DNA of 7,976 nt from Methanobacteriota archaeon (GTDB lineage Archaea > Hydrothermarchaeota > Hydrothermarchaeia > Hydrothermarchaeales > BMS3B): positions 1 to 7,976 of the forward strand of contig QIGD01000049.1 of the NCBI GenBank assembly GCA_003229935.1, written 5' to 3'. A program made the position numbers and the translations under genes. The notes under the pieces are model-generated. The model was not told the origin of the DNA, did not search any database, and worked only from the letters and a program-made list of their open reading frames with translations. Shown piece after piece: positions 1-5,754 of this stretch. The number at the start of each line of letters is the position of its first letter. Position 1 is the stretch's first letter.

Positions 1-201
1 GAGCTGTTATTGGCCAGTACTATGTGGGGCACACTGAGAGTTTCCTCTCTGTTTAATGCCCCGCTTACAGAGCAGGGGACTTGAGGAGCATCCTCTGGTG
101 TGTTCTTTAACTCTACCAATAACTGCTGCATTTTTCAATGCCTCCTAATCAACCTGTTACCCTTGCCTCTCACGAGACAAGCCCACGACTTTAGTCGTGG
201 G
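1..201 (-). ncRNA. Putative HEARO / omega RNA of an IscB-type element (3' end at window edge)
   Basis: No convincing reading frame covers this stretch, but the minus strand folds well. Reading from 201 down: an 8-bp hairpin with loop TAAA (201-182); directly abutting it an 8-bp hairpin with one wobble and a GTGA loop (181-162); GCATT-GAAA-AATGC (141-128); GAGGA-TGC-TCCTC (95-83); and a 6-bp GGGGCA/TGCCCC helix (62-57 with 31-26) containing GAGAG-GAAA-CTCTC (49-36). A long-range helix AGC-A-GTTATTGG / CCAATAAC-A-GCT (127-116 with 13-2) closes the domain. Three loops are GNRA only when read on the minus strand, which fixes the orientation. IscB omega RNAs (HEARO) are about 200 nt, lie directly upstream of an HNH/RuvC nuclease gene and begin next to the guide; size, position and structure fit. 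The nuclease itself is not in the window, so the family assignment is inference. A TnpB right-end RNA on the plus strand is the main alternative. Confidence 0.66.
1..201 (-). mobile_element. Left end of an IscB/IS200-IS605-like element (partial)
   Basis: The element is inferred from the structured RNA and from the terminal hairpin with stem CCCACGAC/GTCGTGGG at 182-201, a type of subterminal palindrome common at ends of IS200/IS605-related elements. The outer boundary is probably at or within a few bases of 201/202, inside the last codons of mutS. The rest, including any nuclease or TnpA gene, lies to the left of base 1. IscB elements usually lack their own transposase and are moved in trans by a Y1-type TnpA. 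The exact boundary needs comparison with an empty site. Confidence 0.55.
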
Positions 202-2818
202 TGATTGACTTTTCTCTCCTTACAGATTCAACAAGTTCAGCAAGTTTATTAAGAGCCTCCAGAGGACTCAACTTGTTAACATCTATAGCTCCAAGTTCCT
301 CTTCAACCTTACTTGGCATAGTAATATCGAATAGAGTTTTCTGTCCACTATCCCCCAGCACCTTTTCCAGCTTTTTCCTTCTCAGGCGTTTTGCTATAAG
401 CTTCTCATCCACCACTTCTTCCTCTTCAATCCTTTTCAGTACAGTAAAAGCATTATCAATAACTTCCCGTGGCAATCCAGCCAATCTTGCTACCTGAATT
501 CCATAACTCCTATCAGCACTTCCTTCTCTTACCCTTCTGAGAAATATTATATCATTGTCAGTCTCCTGAACTTCAATATGGTAGTTTTTTACACCATTCT
601 GGACTTTTTCCAACTCAGCAAGGTGATGATAATGAGTAGCAAAGAGAACTTTACATTTTATTCTTTCATTGAGGTACTCTGCCACAGCCCAAGCAATACT
701 GAGACCATCAAATGTGCTTGTACCTCTTCCTATCTCATCAAGAATGACAAGACTGTTACCTGTGGCGTTATTCAGGATATTGGCAGTTTCCTGCATCTCC
801 ACCATGAAAGTGCTTCTCCCTGAAGCCAAGTCATCACTCGCTCCCACCCTTGTGAATATCCTGTCTACAACGCTTATCTCAGCTTTCGAGGCTGGAACAA
901 AGCTACCCATCTGGGCAAGAAGCACTATAAGAGCAACCTGTCTCAGGTATGTGCTCTTCCCCGCCATATTTGGCCCCGTTATTATAAGATGTTTTTCATT
1001 TCTGCTCAGCTTCGTACCATTGGCTATAAAATTATTGAGTGTTTTTTCCACTGTGGGGTGCCTGCCCTCTTCGATTATAATCTCCTCACCATCACTTACT
1101 TCAGGCTTGACATAAGAGTTTTCATAGGCTGCTCTCGCCAGAGAAACAAGCACATCCAGCCCGGCTATACTCTCTGCTATAGTCTGAATATTTTCTGTCT
1201 TCTCTGCACAGGCTTCTCGGAGTTTCTGGAATAAAGAATATTCCATTTCCTTAATCTTTTCCTCTGAGCCTAAAATAAGAGCCTCCTTTTCCTTAAGCTC
1301 TGGTATAATAAAACGCTCAGCATTTACCAGAGTCTGCTTTCTGATGTAACTTTCTGGAACATACTTCAAATTGGATTTTGTTACATTGATATAATAGCCA
1401 AAAACAGAGTTGTAGCTAACCTTAAGAGAGGATATTCCAGTACGTCTTCTCTCCCTTTCCTCCAGCTTGATTATCCAATCCTTCCCATCAAATACAGCTT
1501 TTTTAAGCTCATCCAGTTCAATGCTGAAGCCCTCTTTTATCATTCCTCCTTCTCTGACTGTGGCAGGGGGATTATCCTCAAGCGCTTTTTCCAGTAGAGC
1601 GGTGAGTTCTTCAGGAGGGTCAATATCACTGGCTAACTCTTTAATTAAATCTGAGCTTAAGCTCTCGAATGCATTTTTTATCTCAGGCAGAGAAGACAGC
1701 GAGTTATTCAGGGCAAGAAGGTCTCTGGCATTAGCACTCCCATAGCTCACTCTAGCTATTATTCTCTCCAAATCCCTTATATCTCCAAGCCTCTCCTCAA
1801 TCTTTTCTCTCTCAAAGCTTTTTGTATATAGCTCTTCAACAGCTTCGAGGCGCCTCTTTATTTCCTCTACATTCTTTAGAGGACGTAGAATCCATTTCCT
1901 TAGAAGCCTTCCCCCCATTGGGGTTGAAGTGTAGTCAAGAACTTCCAGAAGGGTTCCTTTTTTTGAACCATCTCTGAGGTTTCTGATGAGCTCGAGATTA
2001 TGCTCGGTTATGCTGTCTATTATCAAATACTCCTCCTGCGAATATAGTCTGATACTAGAGATATGCTCAAGAGTTGACCTCTGGGTTTCTTTCAGGTAGG
2101 AGAGGGCTGCACCAGCCGCACTTATAGCAAGACTCTTTTCCTCCAGTCCCAGACCCCTGACATCATTGATTTTAAAGTGTTCCCAGATTGCTCTGGAGGC
2201 AAGAGAATGAAGAAAGGCTTCATCTCTATAAGGAGTTATACTTACCCCATAACTTTTAATTTCACCCTCAAGTTCAAATAAGCTCTCCTCAAGAATAACC
2301 TCAGCAGGTTTTTGCATAGCGATTTCATCAAGAAGCTTCTCCTTTGCTTTCTCTGCGGTGAATTCAGTTACAAGAAATTCACCAGTGGAGAGTTCCACAA
2401 TAGCCAATCCATAGCCCTCTCTACTATGTGAGATAGCAGCAAGATAGTTGCTACTCTTTTCCTCAAGGAGATTGTCTTCCATCAATGTACCGGGAGTTAC
2501 CACTCTTACAACATCTCTCCTGACAAGCTTTTTTGTCTTCTTTGGGTCTTCAACCTGTTCACAGATGGCTATCTTGTAGCCTTTTTTTACAAGTTTGGCC
2601 AGATAGGGGTCAAGTGCATGATATGGTATGCCTGCAAGAGGGATATCCTTGCCCATCTCCCTGCCTCTAGTAGTGAGAGTTATTCCCAGTTCTCTGGAAC
2701 CTAACTTTGCATCTTCAAAAAACATCTCATAGAAGTCACCGGCTCTGAAGAATAGTATAGCATCAGGGTAAAGCTTCTTGAATTTATGCCATTGCTCCAT
2801 CATTGGCGTTGTGTCCAT
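191..2818 (-). CDS. mutS: DNA mismatch repair protein MutS, full length with a slightly altered C-terminus
   Basis: MutS dimers recognise mismatches and small loops, then act as an ATP-dependent sliding clamp that recruits MutL. The 875 residues show all expected parts: the N-terminal mismatch-binding motif GDFYEMF (27-33, with Phe29 and Glu31), core and lever helices in the middle, and the ABC ATPase with Walker A GPNMAGKST (615-623), the DDLASGRSTFMVEM signature region (662-675), Walker B VILDE (691-695) and the H-loop FATHY (726-730). QKTLFD (826-831) sits where bacterial MutS carries its sliding-clamp motif. The end SPLEALNKLAELVESVRRE (851-869) matches the usual MutS end; the final SITHD is tail, and the TAA lies in the hairpin loop of the downstream mobile RNA, so an insertion probably replaced the native stop. 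The ATG at 2818 is preferred because the TPMM that follows (4-7) is conserved in the family. No mutL is in the window. Confidence 0.97.
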   Translation of the reverse strand: MDTTPMMEQWHKFKKLYPDAILFFRAGDFYEMFFEDAKLGSRELGITLTTRGREMGKDIPLAGIPYHALDPYLAKLVKKGYKIAICEQVEDPKKTKKLVRRDVVRVVTPGTLMEDNLLEEKSSNYLAAISHSREGYGLAIVELSTGEFLVTEFTAEKAKEKLLDEIAMQKPAEVILEESLFELEGEIKSYGVSITPYRDEAFLHSLASRAIWEHFKINDVRGLGLEEKSLAISAAGAALSYLKETQRSTLEHISSIRLYSQEEYLIIDSITEHNLELIRNLRDGSKKGTLLEVLDYTSTPMGGRLLRKWILRPLKNVEEIKRRLEAVEELYTKSFEREKIEERLGDIRDLERIIARVSYGSANARDLLALNNSLSSLPEIKNAFESLSSDLIKELASDIDPPEELTALLEKALEDNPPATVREGGMIKEGFSIELDELKKAVFDGKDWIIKLEERERRRTGISSLKVSYNSVFGYYINVTKSNLKYVPESYIRKQTLVNAERFIIPELKEKEALILGSEEKIKEMEYSLFQKLREACAEKTENIQTIAESIAGLDVLVSLARAAYENSYVKPEVSDGEEIIIEEGRHPTVEKTLNNFIANGTKLSRNEKHLIITGPNMAGKSTYLRQVALIVLLAQMGSFVPASKAEISVVDRIFTRVGASDDLASGRSTFMVEMQETANILNNATGNSLVILDEIGRGTSTFDGLSIAWAVAEYLNERIKCKVLFATHYHHLAELEKVQNGVKNYHIEVQETDNDIIFLRRVREGSADRSYGIQVARLAGLPREVIDNAFTVLKRIEEEEVVDEKLIAKRLRRKKLEKVLGDSGQKTLFDITMPSKVEEELGAIDVNKLSPLEALNKLAELVESVRREKSITHD
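202..217 (-). other. Predicted omega-RNA guide segment, encoded by the 3' end of mutS
   Basis: In IscB systems about 16 nt directly 5' of the omega RNA scaffold act as the guide and derive from the DNA flanking the element. If the scaffold begins with the hairpin at 201, the guide would be AGAGAAAAGTCAATCA, which is also the coding sequence for the last residues of MutS. The location follows from the proposed boundary; a shift of a few bases is possible, and function is inferred. Confidence 0.4.
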
Positions 2819-2840
2819 AAGTTTATATATACTCTTCCTT

Positions 2841-2861
2841 TATTAAAACTTTCAATTGAAA
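2841..2861 (-). promoter_or_regulatory. mutS promoter: TATA box with abutting 12-bp palindrome
   Basis: Minus-strand TTTTAATA (2848-2841) is preceded by purine-rich GAAAG, a plausible BRE, and lies 22 nt before the mutS ATG. That places transcription start at or next to the ATG, a leaderless mRNA, and no good Shine-Dalgarno is present. The palindrome TTTCAATTGAAA (2850-2861) ends two bases from the box and covers the BRE side, where a repressor or activator could act. The AAAGTTTT motif occurs twice here. The T5 run within it may also help terminate glmS transcription. A second AT-rich stretch, TATATATAAA, just before the ATG is too close to serve this start. Confidence 0.55.
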
Positions 2862-2876
2862 AACTTTGTAACCTTA

Positions 2877-4649
2877 TTATTCTACGGTTACGCTTTTTGC
2901 AAGAGCTCTTGGCTTGTCCACATTTCTTCCAAGTTTCACTGCCACATAATAGGCAATAAGCTGGAAGACTGGAGAGAATATAAAGGGTGAGAGAAGCTCG
3001 CTTGTATCAGGAAGAGAAATAACTTCATCTTCATCAACTTTACCCTGAGAAATAATAAGCACCCTGCCATCTCTGGCACTGACTTCCTGGATATTGCTGA
3101 GCATCTTCGCTCTATTTTCAATGTCAGATGGAAGAAAGGCAACAGTAGCCATATTCTCATCTATTAGCGATATAGTACCATGCTTCAGAAGACCAGCACT
3201 CATTCCTTCGGCATGAAGATATGTTATCTCTTTGAGTTTAAGAGCAGCCTCTTCTGCAGTTGGCGTATTTATTCCTTTGCCAATAAACAGGTAGTTACTG
3301 ACATTGAAAAAACTATCAGCCTTACCTTTTATCTCCTCCTCAATACTGAGCACCTGCCTCACCTTATCCAAAATCGAGTCGAATTCCTCCTCAATAACTT
3401 TTATATCTTTCCCTTCGAGCTTTGCCAGCTCTATAGCAAGGCGGAAGAGGACACTTAACTGGGATGTGTAGGTTTTTGTGGCTGCCACCGATACCTCCAT
3501 GCCGGAACTCTGCATTATAACATACTCAGCAAACCTTGTTGCAGTGGAGCCTATAACATTCACTATAACGCCAATCTCTGCACCCTTTTTTTTTGCGAAG
3601 CGCATGGCAGAAAGAGTGTCGTAGGTCTCGCCACTCTGGGTTACTCCTATTACAAGGGTTTTATTATCTACAACAGCCCTGTTCTCAAGCTCACTGGAGT
3701 CTACAGCCACAACAAGCTCTCCGGCAATTTTTGAAAACCAGTACTCAGCAACTTCACAGGCGTGTAAGCTTGTGCCTGCTCCCGCTAAATAAATCTTCTC
3801 AGCTTTTTGCATAGCTTCTGCAACAGCATGAATTTCCTCAGGATATATGTTCTGGGCAGAGGTTATTGTTGAAGGCTGTTCATGAATTTCCTTGATCATG
3901 AAATAGGGGTAACCTTCTTTCATGGCAGCCTTCTCAGTCAGCTCTATTTCAAGAATATCCTTATCCAGCTTCTTGCCAGTTATTATACTCTTTACCTCAA
4001 CGGAATTTCCTGTGATTACAGCATATTCATCGTCATCGAGAGGAATTGCTTTCCTTGAATGAGCGAGAAATGCTGAAACATCACTGCCTACAAAATTCCC
4101 TCCATCACCCAAACCTATGAGCAGAGGGGACTCCTTTCTTGCAACTATTATCCTGTCAGGTTCTTCTGAAGAGATTACAAGCAGGGCATAAGTCCCATTG
4201 ATTTTTTTTAAAGCATTGATAACAGCCTCTTCAAGGTTCTGTTTATAGTTCTCCTCAATGAGATGAACAAGTACCTCCGTGTCTGTATCAGAAGTAAATC
4301 TGTGCTTTTTCTCAAGCTCTTTCCTGAGTTCTTTGTAGTTTGATATGATTCCATTGTGTACAATAGCAATTGTGCCAGAGCAGTCAAGATGAGGGTGAGC
4401 ATTTTCAACAGTGACGCCTCCATGGGTTGCCCATCTTGTATGACCTATGGCAATGCATCCTGGAAGCTCACTCAAATTTATCCTTTCCTCTATTTCATCA
4501 ATCATACCAGTAGCTTTTTTTACTCTGATTCTGCCATCTATGGCTGCAATGCCACAAGAGTCATAACCTCTGTATTCAAGCTTTTTAAGGCCTTCAAAGA
4601 CATATCTACTTGCTCTGCCTGTACCCACATAACCTGTGATTCCACACAT
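2877..4649 (-). CDS. glmS: Glutamine--fructose-6-phosphate aminotransferase (isomerizing), GlmS
   Basis: GlmS makes glucosamine-6-phosphate from fructose-6-phosphate and glutamine, the first committed step to UDP-GlcNAc and hence to glycans of the archaeal cell surface. The 590-residue protein is complete. The N-terminal glutaminase has Cys2 as nucleophile (MCGITGYVG), RGYDS (27-31), GHTRWATHG (69-77) and HNG (98-100). Two SIS domains follow: GAGTSLHA (290-297), TQSGET (337-342) and SSGMEVSVAATKTYTSQ (381-397) in the first; EEAALKLKE (466-474) and LKHGT (488-492) in the second. By alignment from memory, E474, H490 and K585 correspond to E. coli E488, H504 and K603. The end DKPRALAKSVTVE (578-590) is canonical. 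Leu487 replaces a Glu common in AAGELKHG; this is not a catalytic residue I know of. A run of nine A at 3594-3586 encodes part of KKK (353-355). The start is fixed by Cys2 and a strong ribosome binding site. Confidence 0.97.
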   Translation of the reverse strand: MCGITGYVGTGRASRYVFEGLKKLEYRGYDSCGIAAIDGRIRVKKATGMIDEIEERINLSELPGCIAIGHTRWATHGGVTVENAHPHLDCSGTIAIVHNGIISNYKELRKELEKKHRFTSDTDTEVLVHLIEENYKQNLEEAVINALKKINGTYALLVISSEEPDRIIVARKESPLLIGLGDGGNFVGSDVSAFLAHSRKAIPLDDDEYAVITGNSVEVKSIITGKKLDKDILEIELTEKAAMKEGYPYFMIKEIHEQPSTITSAQNIYPEEIHAVAEAMQKAEKIYLAGAGTSLHACEVAEYWFSKIAGELVVAVDSSELENRAVVDNKTLVIGVTQSGETYDTLSAMRFAKKKGAEIGVIVNVIGSTATRFAEYVIMQSSGMEVSVAATKTYTSQLSVLFRLAIELAKLEGKDIKVIEEEFDSILDKVRQVLSIEEEIKGKADSFFNVSNYLFIGKGINTPTAEEAALKLKEITYLHAEGMSAGLLKHGTISLIDENMATVAFLPSDIENRAKMLSNIQEVSARDGRVLIISQGKVDEDEVISLPDTSELLSPFIFSPVFQLIAYYVAVKLGRNVDKPRALAKSVTVE

Positions 4650-4753
4650 AATTACTCTGTACCTCCTTCCTCTATTGAAAGCGAGAGCATCCGTTTCTGG
4701 ATATTCAGCTGGGGTTAAGTCCGCCTGAAGGCATCATACAGCCCATGCTATCT
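4650..4753 (-). other. Long glmS 5' leader of unknown function
   Basis: Between the predicted start site and the glmS ATG lie about 100 nt, longer than typical archaeal leaders. On the minus strand I see short potential hairpins: GCC-TTCA-GGC near 4734-4725, ATCC/GGAT near 4695-4680, and a weak CTTTC/GAAGG pairing that reaches the bases just before the Shine-Dalgarno. No known riboswitch was recognised, and it does not resemble the bacterial glmS ribozyme core. A regulatory role is possible but only inferred from length and position. Confidence 0.3.
4661..4670 (-). promoter_or_regulatory. glmS Shine-Dalgarno sequence
   Basis: Minus-strand GGAAGGAGGT (4670-4661) contains GGAGGT, complementary to the 16S rRNA 3' end, 11 nt before the glmS ATG. 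It contrasts with mutS and gatE, which have no such site and appear leaderless, so glmS is translated from a leadered transcript. Confidence 0.75.
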
Positions 4754-4775
4754 GATAGGACATTTTCAAACATAA

Positions 4776-4783
4776 ATATTTAA
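4776..4783 (-). promoter_or_regulatory. glmS TATA box
   Basis: Minus-strand TTAAATAT (4783-4776), followed by TTATG, matches the euryarchaeal TATA pattern and lies in the spacer between the M20-like gene and glmS. Taking about 26 bp to the start site, transcription should begin near 4753, giving a leader of roughly 100 nt. The start site is an estimate. Confidence 0.5.
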
Positions 4784-4830
4784 CCCTTTACTCACATCTC
4801 ATATTTGAAAAGGAGAGGGTATGGGGTGTC

Positions 4831-5754
4831 TCAACTCCTCAAGAACTCTCTAAGTATATTTCCAAAGTCAACAAGTTCATTAATTCCTACTTTCTCTCCT
4901 TTCGATAGGCTCATCTCTGCTTTTCCTGGTCCAAAAGCCACAGCTTTCACTCCTTTTGAATTTATATTTCCAAGAACTACAGAACCTCCTATAGCTTCTA
5001 TATTTACCTCTCCGTACTGTTCTATAGCTTTTTTCAGCTTTGTTACAATCTCCTCATCCTCATCTAGATAAAAGCTATCCACACTCTCAATAACATCAAA
5101 TTTACAATCCAACCCTACCAGTGCCCTGTAAACCTTCTTTTTCATCTCGCCAGTCTCTCTTCCCCAGATATCCAGAATAATCTCTGCCTTACTGGGAAGA
5201 GAACTATATTTATGCTTTGCCACAAGTGACACCACTTCAATTTCGAGAAGTCTCAATCTCTCTGTTACATCAATAGCTCTGTACAGGGAACTTATTCCCT
5301 GCCCAGGATATGCAGAACTCCCTCCAACTGTTGATATTTCAATTTTTAGCCTTTCCAGAGCTGGCTGTTCATTTGCTACTTTAAGTTCCGTGGGGTAGAC
5401 AACAATAGCAAAGTTTGATTTAATTTCAGGCAATCTTCTGTCTGAAACATCTGAAATAATCACCTCGATATTTTGAGGAGAGTTATGAGAGAGAATAGCA
5501 ATAAAGGCTGCAATCGAACAATTAAAAAAAACTCCCTCACCTCTTACAAGCTCGCCTTCGATTTTAAATTCCTCTGGCACATAGGTGAAGAACAGAGCTA
5601 CAGAGCTACTCTTATAACTTTTTATACCATGGATATAATCCTCACCATAGACTTTAAAGCCTGAATTCTTCAAAGCTTTTCTGAAATAATTCTTAACTTC
5701 ACCCGGGGAAAGTGTGGAGATTTCAGACAGCACGCTTTTAATCTCATTTCGCAT
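4831..5754 (-). CDS. M20-family peptidase-fold protein lacking metal ligands (probable pseudoenzyme)
   Basis: This 307-residue protein resembles ArgE/DapE/LysK-type M20 metallohydrolases but is shorter than the usual 340-400. Fold landmarks remain: the strand leading to VP (LFFTYVP, 54-60), a G-x-G helix start (GEGVFFNCSIAAF, 72-84), PTEL (121-124), the dimerisation domain with GGSSAYPGQG (144-153), a late FYLDEDEEIVTKLKKAI (228-244), and GPG followed by ELVDFGNILREFL near the C-terminus (275-305). At each catalytic site the residue is changed: GHxDxVP lacks His and Asp, the G-x-G-x-x-D site lacks a clear Asp, no Glu-Glu pair is seen near 97-106, GEPT is VYPT (119-122), the lid His is Ser146, and the C-terminal His is Met/Ser (281-282). 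Hydrolase activity is therefore unlikely. Its ATG directly follows the gatE TAA, with GGTGA just upstream, so it is probably translated by coupling to gatE. The role is unknown; amino-acid or acyl-amino-acid binding is one guess. Confidence 0.8.
   Translation of the reverse strand: MRNEIKSVLSEISTLSPGEVKNYFRKALKNSGFKVYGEDYIHGIKSYKSSSVALFFTYVPEEFKIEGELVRGEGVFFNCSIAAFIAILSHNSPQNIEVIISDVSDRRLPEIKSNFAIVVYPTELKVANEQPALERLKIEISTVGGSSAYPGQGISSLYRAIDVTERLRLLEIEVVSLVAKHKYSSLPSKAEIILDIWGRETGEMKKKVYRALVGLDCKFDVIESVDSFYLDEDEEIVTKLKKAIEQYGEVNIEAIGGSVVLGNINSKGVKAVAFGPGKAEMSLSKGEKVGINELVDFGNILREFLRS

Noticed and set aside
1..201. The same region read on the plus strand as the right end and guide RNA of a TnpB element
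   Set aside because: The terminal hairpin would fit, but hairpin loops become TTTC and TCAC on the plus strand while three are GNRA on the minus strand, and the short plus-strand frame ending at 84 is not recognisable as a TnpB C-terminus. Kept as the main alternative.
182..201. Hairpin after mutS as an intrinsic terminator
   Set aside because: No T-run follows it on the minus strand, archaeal termination relies on T-tracts rather than hairpins, and the hairpin is continuous with a larger structured RNA.
669..1115. Long plus-strand open frames inside mutS, glmS, gatE and the M20-like gene
   Set aside because: They lie opposite strongly conserved genes, show no recognisable domains and have the compositional look of antisense shadows.
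4650..4753. glmS ribozyme or C/D-box RNA in the glmS leader
   Set aside because: ATGATG and CTGA occur about 20 nt apart, but there is no C'/D' pair or terminal stem, and the bacterial glmS ribozyme core is not recognisable.
4784..4830. Terminator after the M20-like gene
   Set aside because: Only a T4 run in a pyrimidine-rich stretch is present, too weak to call.
5524..5531. T8 tract on the coding strand of the M20-like gene as a terminator or frameshift
   Set aside because: The frame continues uninterrupted through it with recognisable M20-like sequence on both sides, so no broken gene is indicated. Premature termination is possible but unsupported.
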